Shown: positions 1 to 12,042 of the stretch, one piece after another
How positions within the stretch are numbered: position 1 is the stretch's first letter
Layout of the letters: the number at the start of each line of letters is the position of its first letter
Origin: Berberis thunbergii
Lineage: Eukaryota; Streptophyta; Magnoliopsida; Ranunculales; Berberidaceae
Direction: 5' to 3'
Length of the DNA stretch: 64,000 nucleotides
Assembly (NCBI GenBank): GCA_003290165.1
Contig: QNQO01002046.1
Location: forward strand, 100,680-164,679
Notes under the pieces: model-generated
The model's database searches: none
What the model was told of the DNA's origin: nothing
The model's input: only the letters and a program-made list of their open reading frames with translations
Made by a program: the position numbers and the translations under genes

Positions 1-1415
1 TGAGGAGGATGTTGAGAATAAGAAATGAAAATGAGTGAAGGTGGGATGAGAGGTGGCAGTGATGATTGATGGAGAAAAAGAAGAAAAAGAAAAGGGGGAG
101 GTGGTGATTGAAGAAGAAAAAGAAAAAAGGAGGAGAGGTGGTGGTGCCGGGGATGACAATTTGAAGTAAAATAGTTATTGTATTACTTTTAGACCATCTT
201 CAATGTATTTGATTTTTTTTATTTAAAATAAAATTATCGTAACATATAAACAATTATTTAATTGATGTTTTGTAATTTGTGTTGGTATGGATAACAATGT
301 CGGTGATGTTCTTTCGTTATTTTTTATAACTAATAAAATATTTATAAAAATTCATTAAATCTATAAGAATCTATTGAAATTCATAACAAACATTTACAAA
401 ATATACAAAATTCAATCATTTAAAATTTATCAAAATTGAGTAAAATCATTTAAAACCTTTTAAAATTCGCTTGATTTAAAATTAAAATTCATAATGAATT
501 CAAATAACACCCCCGCCTAACATTAGATACAATGACCGCAGAGCTACCGCAGGAGTTACAATTGATGGAAATTTTACCAAAAAAAAACTTGAGCTGCTCC
601 TGCGACAAAAGGCCCCATCTGAGCAAGCTGCTCTCAACAATTCTAAAATGCCCGGTGGTGTACCCGGGGTTGTGCCCGATCGCTATCAGGGACCGTCAAT
701 CTGCCTCGAGATGTGAAATAATTCGCATCTTGAAACATGTGGATGGTCCCTGCTGGTGACCGGGCACAGTAGTATGACTCAGCTGCTCTGTATGCCAACA
801 TAAGTAGAGTTCAGCAGGGATAGAGCAACGTAGGGGCAAGTAAATTCACATTTAAATTGACACTTTTTTGCCCCCAACCTCATTTTACCATTTTCGTTTT
901 CGTCTACTTCCTTCCTCACTCATTTGGCTACTTCCAATCTGCCTACTTAACAAAGATCTCGGCTTTTTCTTCAAATCTTTCATCCCCACATTTGAAAATC
1001 ATCTCTCTCTCAAGTTTCTCCTCCTCAGTTGACTCAGATCCAACTATGTGGGTAGTGTGTTCTAGCGAATTGTTGAGTGATTAGGATCCAAACCCATCTT
1101 TTTATTTTTCTATTCATCCCTTCACGTACGTTCACCTCTCTCTCTTTCTTTTCTTTTGATACCCATCTTTTTTTTTTTTGATTAGGATCTGCACCTCCCA
1201 TAGATTCACTCAAGAAATAGGTTATTTGCTCTCACTCTCACTGTTTTCATTTTCAATGTTATTAATTTCACAAGATACTTCTTCCAGCAACTTACCTGAG
1301 GTGTCAGCTATTGTCATTCCAAGAAAAATTCATGAACTCAAGCTAAAGTTAAAACGCTTGAGTGAATATTTTGCAGTTAAATTAAAACCATGTAATGACA
1401 GTGCCATGAACTCAG
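1..1415. other. AT-rich spacer without a recognisable gene
   Basis: The first 530 bases are A/T-rich with GA-rich runs at 1-150. The short open frames at 532-759, 857-1084 and 1178-1507 match no family I know and lack gene-like context. Pyrimidine-rich stretches around 850-1200 resemble a plant 5' leader, but no coding exon follows. I see nothing else here. Confidence 0.6.
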
Positions 1416-1417
1416 TA

Positions 1418-1784
1418 GCGAAAATTCTCGGGGTCGAGGGAGGGAACGAGGGAAAGGGGCGAAATTCGCCTCGCGATGAGTGTCATTGCACATTTCAAAA
1501 TCTATAATTCTAAATGTCGAGGGAAACGGCGAGGAAATCAGCGAGGGAAATGATCTGGCGAGGTGAGAGCCGTTCATTTCCCTCGACATTCGTGTGTTGA
1601 CTTTTTTTATGCGGATTTCGAGAGCAATGAACGGCTCTCACCTTGCCAGATCATTTCCCTCGCTGATTTCCTCGCCCTTTCCCTCGACATTTAGAATTTC
1701 TCTTTCAAAATTGATGTGCTCGTCTCAAGGAGAATGGGTGCTCGCCCCTTTCCAGTACTATTTGATGCTTTGGACCGGTCTCTG
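1418..1784. repeat. Older, partial MITE of the same family hosting the 1502 copy
   Basis: Left of the 1502 MITE lies AATTCTCGGGGTCGAGGGAGG followed by GGAAAGGGGCGA. Right of it lies TCGCCCCTTTCC, the inverse of that second motif. This fits an older relative whose loop received the younger copy. The expected right terminal CCTCGAC...GAATT is missing, so the host copy is truncated or too diverged to be sure. Confidence 0.35.
1502..1702. mobile_element. MULE-type MITE, 201 bp, with 9-bp target duplication
   Basis: The element is almost entirely two inverted arms of about 80 bp. They begin with ATTCTAAATGTCGAGG and contain repeated CGAGG/GCGAGG motifs and GTGAGAGCCGTTCATT. It is flanked by a perfect direct repeat TTTCAAAAT (1493-1501 and 1703-1711), the 9-bp duplication typical of Mutator-like elements. 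The same arms recur at 16555, 16928, 17280 and 19775, and at the end of the MULE at 61563. There is no coding capacity. Confidence 0.9.
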
Positions 1785-1922
1785 TTCCATTGATGCGAAA
1801 GAGTTGACACATTGCGCAAGGAGAACTTTCGCACAAGGGTAAAATAAATTATTGGGTTGGGGAGGACCCACAAGCTAATTAGTTGAGGTTTGCTTGAGCT
1901 ATAATTTTGGAGTTTTGCTACA

Positions 1923-2079
1923 CAGCCCGCTTTCATGGCCTGTTTTCACAGTCTTGGAGGCAAAAATACAATGTTGCCCTCCTCTTTTTAAACATTTTTT
2001 TGAGAAGATAGTTAAAAAGAGGGGCAAAATCATATTTTCGCCCCCCAAGACTGTGAAAACAGGCCATAGGAACGGGCTG
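1923..2079. repeat. Hairpin-forming inverted repeat, possible MITE
   Basis: Arms of about 35 bp (CAGCCCG..TTCATGGCCTG..., and its inverse ending CAGGCCATAGGAACGGGCTG) enclose a loop of about 85 bp. No clear target duplication is visible and no second copy was found in the window, so the family is unassigned. Confidence 0.55.
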
Positions 2080-2089
2080 GCTAGAATTG

Positions 2090-3642
2090 GGGATAATTTT
2101 GAAAAGGTGAATACATTACAAGTCTTACTTCCTACGCTGCTCCCTCACTGATTGAATCTTCCACATCAATGCATGCCTTGACAACTTGGAGATGTTCTGC
2201 ATTAAACACCGAGTAATCACCATATTTTTATTGGCTTGATCATCGATATAAAAGAAATTGATTGTATTATATAGAGCAAGTCATCCCCAAAGATTGAAAA
2301 GTCCACAAGATGGAACATTCATCTCTAGTAGGAGTGAACCACCTCCAACTTCCAACTTCAGTGGAGTCCACATATTACTCTGTAGTCTGTACACACATAA
2401 TGAACAGAGTTGGCTTGTGCAGGATGATAATTTTAATGTTGGCAGTTGAAACATAGCTCTGTGGGGGCAAGCAATTGATGGTGACAAAGCAGCAGTACAT
2501 ATTGTATCAATCCACCCATGCAATTTCTCTTTCAATACCTATCAAACAAAGGTCCATATTTTGTACAACCTTGTGTTGTGGGTAATTTGACTATTAATGA
2601 GACTAAGAGTCCCCTCTGGGGAATCCTTGGAGATGTTGAATGCTTGCCCAAGCATGGCCAGATGTCTGAACCTGTTAATGTTGAAGGTATAGTCACAACT
2701 TGCATTTATGTATGGGGTGGTTGATCAAGTAATAGTTGGTGGACTTCTTATTTATTTTTCCAAATTAAAAAAGATGCATTTTGTTCTTTGGGTTGTTTGT
2801 TCATTTTTGGTTGTGATTGGAGTAAACTTCATATTTGGATTAGATGCCTAGGAAAGTGTCTACAAAAGGAAAAAGGAAAATTAGGGAGTTCAAAACTTTC
2901 TTTTTGTCATTAATAACTTAAATAGTTGCTCTATTAAGAGCTGAGCTTTCTAGAGCATTACCAATAACATTCAATGTTTATTGTATAGGTCCAAGTAATA
3001 AAACTTTCTTCTTATAGGGATGGCCAAAAGTTGAAATACCATCTACTCATAAATACACCAATATCAGAATTCAATAAACATTTCATCCTTGGAATTTATA
3101 TTTCTTGGTGTATAACTTGGCTCAGAGACAGGTGCCAAGATTTCTGTTGAAGGGGGAGTGATGAGTCATAGTTAAATAGTAATAATATAATAATAATTAA
3201 TTACTTTATCATAAAAAATTTAAATTCAAATAATACATAAATAATTATACAAAATATCAATTGCTAAACAAAATTTTATTGGCGAAAGAAAATAAACTAA
3301 CAAGTTACTTTGTAGGATGAAAAAAGATAAATATATGGGGGACATATCAAATTGGTGTATTCAATTAAACACAATTTAATTTCAAATGTAAAATTATATG
3401 TGAACAAAAATTGGGTTCTTTAAAATTTACTACCTGTCATAAATAGTTAATTAGAGATTATTCCATCATTGATCATTATTACAGTTTTCTCTAGGACTAG
3501 CAATTAACATGCAGTGATTGTCAAAAAACTCATGTTGATTACCAAAATGTAATTCAACAATAACCTACAAATGAACCTCATAACATATATCTTGAGCAAA
3601 AATTAATGGATCAAAATTTTCACATATCCTCATAAAAATCCT
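2090..3642. repeat. Duplicated non-coding block A
   Basis: Bases 2090-2450 match, inverted, 32137-32480. Bases 2449-3642 match 36945-38055 in direct orientation. In this copy the two parts are contiguous (..GGCAGTTGAAACATAG..), so it preserves the arrangement before the insertion and inversion seen at 32-37 kb. Short open frames here (2258-2449, 2518-2724) are not recognisable genes. The start may be the 3' end of the unidentified gene whose longer copy is at 32366-32629. Confidence 0.75.
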
Positions 3643-4520
3643 ATGTATCTGAGGTATTCAGATGGGAATGGTGCCGCTGGTGAATTGCAAGAAAAGGTGC
3701 TGCGGAAATGCCTCCAACCACACCCAAATTTAAAGGAATTGTTCATAAATGGGTACGGAGGAGGCATTTTACCTAGTTGGATGGGAGAGTTGCAGAATTT
3801 GGTCAAAATCAGACTTGAAAGATGCTGTCGTTGTGAACGTCTGCCTCCTGCACTTGGGAGACTGCCCCTCCTCAAGATCCTAGAGATGCATCATATGGAT
3901 TCTCTTAAATGCATTGATGCTGAGTTTTATGGGGAGAGAGTTGCTGTTGGAGGAGGAGGAGGAGGAGGAAGTGCTCCTGCTACTACTACATGCTGCTTTC
4001 CTTCGCTTCAGCAACTTAAGATCACACAGATGCCTGCTCTGGAGGAATGGTGGTCGCCAGCATCATCGTTGTCAGAAGAAGGAGAAGAAAACCACCGAAG
4101 AGGAACAACACAAGTATTCCCTTGCCTTAAACAGTTGACCATTCTGGGATGCCCCAAGTTGAAAGCAATTCCTTGCTTACCTTGTGTGCAAAACATCTCA
4201 CTGGGGAATTGCCATCAAATGATACTGAGATCCATCCCCAACCTCCCTCCTCGCAGTCTTCATAAATTCTGAGATTGAAAGCTTTGAGAAGATGACACAT
4301 TTACCAGAAGGGACATTCATAAATTCTTCTTCTTTTACTACTGCTGCTCTCCAATCTTTGCGAATCCTTGATTGCAACAAGTTGAAGAGTGTAAGACTAA
4401 GTGGGGAAATACAGAATCTCACATCCCTAACATCATTGGAGATTTCAGACTGCGAAGATCTGGAAACCATACCGATACAATTATACAAAGTGGTTCTATC
4501 CTTGAAAGAATTAGATTCAT
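3643..4520 (+). pseudogene. LRR fragment of a CNL resistance gene
   Basis: Translation from 3643 gives leucine-rich repeats (ELFINGYGGGILPSWMGELQ...) almost identical to the LRR part of the resistance gene at 21595-24792 (matching about 23448-24232). A stop at about 4270 and a frame change break it (frame 3643-4272, then 4292-4522). Past about 4475 it diverges from that gene. It lacks CC, NB-ARC, start codon and terminal repeats, so it cannot encode a receptor. A glycine run here (GGAGGA repeats near 3950) is longer than in the larger gene. The left junction coincides with the end of block A. Confidence 0.85.
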
Positions 4521-5467
4521 AATCTGTGAAGGAGCCACCAAACATAAAGGCTAATGATTCACACTCATTTCGCTTGCCCATACATACTGTCTAGAACCTA
4601 GATGTTCTTAAAGTTGAAATACATGTATATTTCTTCAACTAGGCAGACCTACGAACAGAAAATACTAGAAATGATTTGCTAATACAATAAATAAAGCAAA
4701 ACAGAATAAATACTTTGGGGCGGTTTAGTAAGAAGAGAAAACGTCGCCATTACAATCTTATTACTGTACAAAAATAAAAATAAAAAAGTTGACACAAACT
4801 TCCCCCACAAAGGAACCACTTGACACTTTTAGAAATTAGAAGGGAAAACTTCAGCATCACTTTCATTCCAATATCTTTACAAGTATCAAGGTATTAAAAT
4901 AAAAGTTCTCACGCAAAGGGAGGGGACCAATTGACACATGTATGACAAACAACAATCACCGCCCCTCGTATCATGGATTCTGCATTAGGGTTGCTCCAAC
5001 TTTTTTTTTTTAAAGGCAATTTGGGTTTTTAATTGAACCCATAATTATTAAATGCCTCCAGATCATGGATGGCACATTAGGGTTGCTCCGACTTTTTTTT
5101 TTTTTTTTTTTTATAGACGAACTGGGTTTTTAATTAAATTTTATAATTATTAAATGTCTTCGGTGGGATTTAAACCCTGAACTTGATACCATTCATCACA
5201 AGTCTACCACGCGTTGCCCCAACTGTACCCTAGAAAAGTTAAGATTCCTTAAAATTTATTCACATTTTTTACAAGAATGATCATTCGCATTGTAGTAAAA
5301 TGTGACAATCCGACACTAATAAAAAATAAAAATATTTTGGATTTTAGACACTATTATTTTCCATCTTCAAGAAAGATTATTCTTAAAGACATTTCAGAGT
5401 TGACTTGAGCCTGGATTTGAGGTATCATTAACAATTGATAATTGATCATATATATGTTGGTTTGTAT
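4521..5467. other. Spacer with two tandem units of about 91 bp
   Basis: No gene is recognised. Two head-to-tail units start at about 4972 and 5063 (TCATGGAT..GCATTAGGGTTGCTCC then poly-T, then GGGTTTTTAATT.AA). The end abuts the target duplication of the Pack-MULE. Apart from the last 11 bases, the left flank shows no visible match to the resistance gene that forms the right flank. Confidence 0.6.
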
Positions 5468-5476
5468 CTTTGCAAA

Positions 5477-6161
5477 CAATCCTTCTACGTATCGAGGGAG
5501 GGAACGAGGTAGGGAGCGAGGATGCTCCCTCGCACGTCGTCCTGCGTCGTGCCTCGCACGTGGTCCTGCGTGGATTCAAAAAAAAAAAAAAAAAAAAAAA
5601 TTGAAAAAAACAGAGGGAATCGAAAATTTTGGGGAGAAAAGGAGGGAGCCGCTCCCTCTCCCCATTTCCATCTCCATCTCCACAGCAATCCACAGAGACA
5701 GAGAAAGAGCTTGAACCCCAAATCTCAAAACCCCATCGAATCCTCTCTGAAGGTATTTCTCTCAAAACCCCATCGAATCTATTTCTCTCTGAATCGAAGA
5801 AATCGAAGTTGTTTCACAGACTACTCGACCGACGTTCTCTTTTTCTCCAAAATGAAGCCACTACTCAATCTCTCATGAAAAAACAAAACTTCAAGCAATG
5901 GAAACCCTCTCAACATCCCTATTTTCACTCTTATTCTTCTTCTTCTGTAAAGTCATCAAAGAAGAAGGGAATTATAGATTGGTATTTGGGGATGCTCGAA
6001 ACGCGCCCTGTTCTCACAAAGAGTCTCACTGCTGGGCTCATCTACACAGTTGCAGACTTGTCTTCTCAGGTAAACAAACAAAACCCTAACTTTTTAGTAT
6101 CTCAATTACCCAAATTGCACATGAAAAACTAGAAAGGTTTTCTTTATTATTTTCTGTTGCA
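5477..6161 (+). repeat. Left TIR of the Pack-MULE, with leader and Mpv17-type exon
   Basis: It is nearly identical to 11756-12433 in inverse orientation. Differences I saw are a 6-bp indel near 5655, a substitution near 5511 and poly-A length near 5580. In order it holds a CGAGG-rich terminus, GC-rich repeats, an A-run of about 22, a leader, the short upstream frame at 5851-5877, and an exon with a splice donor at 6069/6070. The block GAGGGAA..GAAA.TTTT.GG.GAGAA after the A-run recurs in the MULE TIR at 61.4 kb. Confidence 0.88.
5851..5877 (+). promoter_or_regulatory. Upstream frame overlapping the chimeric start (ATGA)
   Basis: ATG at 5851 opens an 8-codon frame whose stop TGA overlaps the ATG of the Mpv17-type frame as ATGA. 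The same arrangement exists in the right TIR. It could affect start choice by reinitiation; this is inference. A longer in-frame start exists at 5629 if transcription begins far enough upstream. Confidence 0.45.
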
Positions 6162-8717
6162 CAAAATTGTATTTGCAGAAGCATATTGATTCAAATGCTG
6201 ATATATCAGTGTCATGCATACCCATGGATGACAGGTATGTTATGTATACTCACTATTACCTCTTGCAAAGACTTAAGGCGTTGTTCTCTGTTTACAATTT
6301 CCACTTCCTCTTTTTTCTGTTTCTTTTTCAAAACCTTTTAGCTTGCCACTTCCTACATGATCTTAAAATTTCTATTAATTCGTTGACTAAAAGGTAGATT
6401 ATGGAATTCAATGTATATTATGAGTTGTGCAGCCTGGAATTTGCCTAAGTCAATATGTTAATTTGCAGTCGTGCATCAGATTATGGGTTGATGAAGATTG
6501 ACAATAGCGGCCGGATTGTTGAGTTTGCAGAGAAACCAAAGAGCGACGACTTGAAAGCAATGGTAGATGAATATCTTTCAAATCTGTTTTCCATTTTATC
6601 GTACTTTTTAGAGGAAGAGAATGGTTAGTCTAGTACTTTAGTAAGTTGCATATGTTGCATTGCTTAATATTGTCCCAACCAATGATGCTGAATTCTGTTT
6701 TCATATTTTAAAGTATGAAATAAGTCCCTAGTGTTTGTAAAATAATGAAAGATTAACATATCTCAATAAGCAAGAGTCACCATTGCCACTGTCTTGGCAT
6801 TTATAAGATCGAAGAATGTGGGAAGAACCAAACAAAGTTTCTTTTCATTGTTCACTCATAATAAACTTTACTGGAAATCATTTCCAAATGTTTGCATATG
6901 TAACCAACTTTAAGAGCTGAATTAATATTGATAAGACCCTTCCTTTTTAATGCGTTTTAGTTTCGTTAGCCATTACAACTCTCGTTCATTACCAGTGTTG
7001 CGAGCATATTGTGCTACAAACTAATCATATGTATTATGTTGCATACCTATGGATGCGATGCAGCAAGTTGACACTAGTATTCTGAGGTTGTCTCCACAAG
7101 AAGCCATGAGATCTCCTTACATTGCTTCTATGGGAGTTTATGCATTTAAAACAGATGTTCTACTAAAGCTCCTGAGGTGGAGGTATCCTACATGCAATGA
7201 CTTCGGTTCTGAAATCATCCCGGCGGCTGTGGCTGATCACAATGTCCAGGTAAAGAATAAATTTTAAACTTAATGTGTTTCACTTATTATCATCTCTCTC
7301 TTTCTTGGGTGATGACATGCTAGATTCCCATTCTTTGCAGGCCTATTTGTTCAATGGCTACTGGGAGGATATTGGAACAATCAAGTCTTTCTTCGACGCT
7401 AACTTGGCCCTCACAGAACAGGTTGGTTTTCTTTGTTATGATGGATAATAGGCTTATACTCAGTTTAGGAATAAAAAGGCAAATGATGCATTGCATAGAT
7501 CTGGTTTTCCTTCTGCTAACTAGAGATTTCCTTCATGCAGCCTCCTAAGTTTGAATTTTCTGATCCAAATACACCTTTCTTCACGTCTCCTCGGTTCTTA
7601 CCTCCAACGAAAGTTGAAAGATGCAGGGTAAGCTGGAACTAGACATCAAGTAATGTAATCAGTTATCATTCCAACATCTCATTGTCTAATTGGGTTCCTG
7701 CAGATTATCGATGCAATAATTTCACATGGGTGCTTCTTGCGGGAATGTAGTGTCCAACGCTCTATTGTGGGTATTCGATCACGTTTAGAGCATGGTGTTG
7801 ATATGAAGGTGCGTTGCAATCTCATATCAATTATTCTGTTGAGTTGAACCAATCTTAAGTCTATGATGGAAGCTAGCCAATGGGTTATAGGCATATAGCT
7901 TTTGAAATGTTGAGTAGAATACATTCCTAGAAAATAAGATCATTGATATATATTCTTCTTGATATCAATGTTAAATTTTTCTTGGAGGAAGAACATTTTT
8001 AATATGTCGAGTAATGCAAATATGTTGTTTACTTGCAGGACACCATGATGATGGGTGCAGATTATTACCAAACCGAATCTGAAATTGCATCAATTTTGGC
8101 AGAAGGAAAGGTTCCAGTTGGTGTGGGACAGAATACCAAACTCATGTAAGTTATAAAATACCCTACACCACCAACACCAAACACAAAGTAAGAAGATTAG
8201 TTCTTCTCATAGGGCATCTCAAAGTTTACAACAAGCTAATCCTACAATTCCCAGTAGAACAGTTTCTTGATTAGTCACATGTTTGGGAAACCCAATAACA
8301 AAAAAGGGGAAAAGAGGAAGACAAAGTTTCATTTTAGTCAAAGACTCATCTATACCCAAAATCGACTCACAATAAAATCAAGCTACGCAAACACATATAT
8401 TATGGTTTAGCACTGTTGAGATTTCTGATGATATGTTGTTGTGATCTTCTTCTTGAAGGAACTGTATTATTGACAAGAATGCTAAAATTGGAAGAGATGT
8501 GGTGATCACAAATAAAGACGTAAGTATGACCAAACTCACTGTTGTGCTTCAATGAGTCATTTCAACAATCAAATGCAACAGGTACTTATTTGGTTGTACG
8601 CTTCAACTTTTATAGGGTGTTGAAGAAGCAGACAGGCCAAACGAAGGATTCTACATTCGATCTGGGATACCTGTTATACTAAAGAATGCAACAATCAAAG
8701 ATGGTACAATCGTATAA
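5875..8717 (+). CDS. Chimeric gene: Mpv17-type exon 1 joined to AGPase large-subunit C-terminus
   Basis: Predicted exons are 5875-6069, 6179-6234, 6469-6562, 7064-7249, 7341-7421, 7541-7627, 7704-7808, 8039-8145, 8459-8519 and 8616-8717. All have GT..AG borders, sum to 1074 nt and read through to one stop (357 residues). Residues 1-65 match the start of Mpv17/PMP22-family membrane proteins ([19 protein letters not shown]), preceded by a basic, Ser-rich leader that could target an organelle. The rest matches plant glucose-1-phosphate adenylyltransferase large subunits from about [14 protein letters not shown] through [13 protein letters not shown] to the beta-helix end ([10 protein letters not shown]). 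The N-terminal nucleotide-binding half (GGGxGTRL) is absent, so catalysis is not expected. AATAAA at 8913 may be its poly-A signal. Splicing and expression are inferred, not shown. Confidence 0.8.
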
Positions 8718-9774
8718 ATTGTTGGAACTCTTCCAAAGAATATCTTCTTGACGAGCTTAGAATGGAATCAGATTGATATGTACATGGGTACTGATAAAGC
8801 AAAGAGGGGGTGGTTTGAACTATTACTCGTTCATTGAGATGATTGCCACAGCCTTCTCGTTACATGCAGGAAAAATAGTTTACTAATTGCTAGTATTATA
8901 GGGTATGAACTGAATAAATAAAAGGCAAGTAGACTGACTTCTTTTCTGTACAAAAAGTTCAGTTCAGTAGTATGATCTTTGTGCCTTCGGCATTGACTAG
9001 CGTTAATGAGTCTCTTTAACTTCAGTAGAAGGATCTTGGAGCCTTTGGCATTATAGTTTTTCTTAATGGCATTTGTTATTATCAACATGGGATCTTCTGC
9101 AAGCTTTTCCTGGGCCACTTAATTTCTTAATACTGCGAATTTGCACTATACAAGTTAGAGTAGGATAATGCAAAACCGTAATCACTTCTCGAAAATCCCT
9201 CATCAGATTCTGACGAGCATTGAAGAGAAAATGCTTGTTAAGCTTTATATCCTGAAGGCGTTCAATAGGATTACTTTCTGAAAATTTGAACAGGGAAACA
9301 AACTCCGAATTTGTGTTGTGATTAGGAACTTGTTGAATGATACAGGAAAGACATTTTGAAACAAGGACTTCTGTTGTAGTTGGTATATTAACTTGCGAAG
9401 CTAACAAAGAAACAAAAATACCAGCCAATTGCACGCATATAAGAAATTTGTCTTACTATGTAACCATGATCAACTCAAATGATTACACAAATACATATAC
9501 CTCAACCTCAAATGCAATGTAAAAGTACGGCTGAGGTTAGGCAAAGGTTTCAAGTGTATTGAAGTAAAAGTGACGTTAACACAACGGAGAGGCTTTTTAA
9601 AGCCAAGTACACGAAGATCAAGTTTACCTAATAAATATCATTAGAAAAGACATTTAGTGGTCAATCCTCCCTTCCTGGATGAACCCTATTCATCTCTAAG
9701 AAAGCACTGAATTCCTTGAAACCTCAAACATAAATATACTGACTAGCTATACACTCTGACCACTGAGTAACACG
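8718..9774. other. Convergent spacer between the two captured fragments
   Basis: It holds the 3' flanks of the AGPase part (+) and the mannanase part (-). AATAAA occurs at 8913 on +. Open frames at 8831-9118 and 9063-9434 (both -) are unrecognised and probably chance. Confidence 0.55.
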
Positions 9775-12042
9775 TCAGTTTCCTATTGTTCCTCTCTTGT
9801 TTCCAGCCAGCCACTGAGCCCTCCTAACTGCCTTTGCCTTCTTCCATTTCTCGACATTTCTGAGTCTTGCATACATCTTGCGAATGTGAGTAAGCTTCTG
9901 AGATTGTTGGGCAATCACATTTGTGGTTGAGGGGTTCTCGCTTAAAACTATCTCATATCCATCTTTGAATGAGTCCATGCCTTCAGTTAGAAGCTGCCAG
10001 AACAATCCACCAGCAGCTGCACCTCCACTTCTAGCCGATGAATAGATTTTATTGTAAACTGTGTTGAACATGAAGTCCCTCTTATAGGTATTGTACCCAG
10101 GATCCCAGTTGTTTAAGAAAGAAAGTTGTTCTTGATCATTTGAAGAGGATACCCTGTTACAGACAAAAAGATTGGGATAGGAATCCAATGAAGACAAGAT
10201 ATAGATTTCTATTCCTCATAGATGTGTTTTGGCCAAAAGTTCAACATTAATGTATCAGATAGTCCAAGCCCGAGCTTAGAAAGTTACCAGTACCGTTACT
10301 TGCTGAAATTCATGCATATAGAAGTCGACGATTATCTAACAGGCATTCATATGAAATGCATAACATGTCACAAGATGTAGAGTAACAAGTACTTATAATG
10401 AACGAGGGCATTTAATTAACAAAAATGCTAGAAAACTAGGTTTTTGCAACCATGTTTGCAACCGGGGTGATGAGGCGTGATCTCGATAAAATGATGAAAT
10501 CCCCAAAAAGTTTGTATATCTCGAGGTTGTAAAAAACCTCCTCTGACAATGCCAGATCAATCTTGGTTGCAAAACCTGATTCCCTAGCCTCACTCTTTAA
10601 TTAAACCAATCCTATACATCATCAGATCTAGTGAAATAAATAATCAGATACAATCCTAAAATGCCTAGTATAGAAAATGGAATTTTATCTGTATATATCT
10701 AAAAAAATAATTAACATCGTCTATCATTTTAATGTTATTAACTTATCATTACCATTGATCTGGATATGAGTGAACTGTGGCGAAGTCGATGCCAGAGATT
10801 TGATTATTTGAAATGAAATCTGTTCCAATTTGAAAACCAGGATTGAATTGATTCCGCTCAGAAGATGACTGTCCATAAAATCCTTCTAAACCAGCTTCTA
10901 GTAAGTGATTGCTGTCTATGGATTTCACATATGATGCCATCTCAGTGATCCAACCCTGTCAGAGAAGATCAATGCAAATAACTTAGCAGGTATGACAATA
11001 ATCAAACTTCAGATGAGGACAGTGTCATAAAGAACTGCTGTTATGACCTGCAACCTTGTTACAAGGTATAGCTCAAAAATGGGCGTTGTCTGAATTAGCA
11101 TTTGTACAGGTTAGATCAATATGAATATATTACCTCCTACATTTTTCTTTTTCTCAAATCTTGTTATACACAATATTATGTTGTTATCCTTCTAATTTCA
11201 AACTGAATTGTTGGCATAGAATTACATTACAGAATACTCAACAAAACTGTGAAGAAAAACCATTGAAATATAAGATCATTCCTTGCATTTAAGAAAAAGT
11301 GGTTTAAGAATTGATGCTCGACTGAAATAGAAATTCCAGAGCAAAATTGACAATAGGATGCCTATAACTATGTTGGTCAATTTAGAAAAAAAATAAGTCA
11401 ATTTTTGCATAAATGCTTCCCTATATCTTGTTGCTTGCAATAACCGTGGGATAACCCCCAACCAGTTTGATGGTAACATTTAAGAACAGCAAAACGCAAG
11501 ATTAACGTCCACAGCTTTCCAATGGTATGCTTACACATGTAACTTTTATCCTCACCTATAATACTGTGAAAACCACCGTCATCAACCTCTTTATTACTTG
11601 TCACCCCACTTCACCAAATGCAGTATCTTTCCTTATTTTCATAACTTGACAATTCCTGTGTCACTTCTTAAATTTCTGCAGTTCAGAAATTGCCATTATC
11701 TTACACCTATAACGCAAATTGGATGGAGGAATAGTGATGTTCACAAATCTTTCTATGCAACAGAAAATAATAAAGAAAACCTTTCTAGTTTTTCATGTGC
11801 AATTTGGGTAATTGAGATACTAAAAAGTTAGGGTTTTGTTTGTTTACCTGAGAAGACAAGTCTGCAACTGTGTAGATGAGCCCAGCAGTGAGACTCTTTG
11901 TGAGAACAGGGCGCGTTTCGAGCATCCCCAAATACCAATCTATAATTCCCTTCTTCTTTGATGACTTTACAGAAGAAGAAGAATAAGAGTGAAAATAGGG
12001 ATGTTGAGAGGGTTTCCATTGCTTGAAGTTTTGTTTTTTCAT
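9775..12042 (-). CDS. Chimeric gene: Mpv17-type exon 1 joined to endo-1,4-beta-mannanase C-terminus
   Basis: On the minus strand exon 1 is 12042-11848 (in the right TIR), exon 2 is 10955-10753 and exon 3 is 10153-9775. Borders are GT..AG and phases agree (0, then 2/1), giving 777 nt and 258 residues. Residues 66-258 match plant GH5 mannanases: [78 protein letters not shown]. Two parts usual for the family are missing: the upstream NEP segment with the acid/base Glu, and about 27 residues between FLNNW and DPGYN that carry the EFG nucleophile. The second gap is in frame within exon 3. A hydrolase is therefore not expected. A MITE lies in the intron at 10427-10588. Expression is unproven. Confidence 0.77.
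10427..10588. mobile_element. MITE of about 165 bp, family 'GCTAGG..GGTTTTGCAACC' (copy 1 of 3)
   Basis: The arms are inverted repeats (GCTAG.AA.C.AGGTTTTTGCAACC and its inverse). Related copies lie at 20583-20759 and 38606-38771. It sits in the intron between mannanase exons 2 and 3, so it entered either the donor gene or the Pack-MULE after capture. The target duplication is unclear. Confidence 0.65.

Noticed and set aside
532..2724. Short open frames at 532-759, 857-1084, 1594-1842, 1894-2151, 2258-2449 and 2518-2724
   Set aside because: Several cross MITE arms or hairpins, and none shows a family motif or gene-like context.
5442..5765. Overlapping frames with poly-Lys or poly-Phe at the left TIR (also 12152-12510)
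   Set aside because: They translate the A/T homopolymer of the TIR on both strands; low-complexity artefacts.
9775..10197. A 140-residue frame taken as a stand-alone mannanase gene
   Set aside because: Its first part is intron read-through; the AG acceptor at 10154 gives the family-consistent exon.
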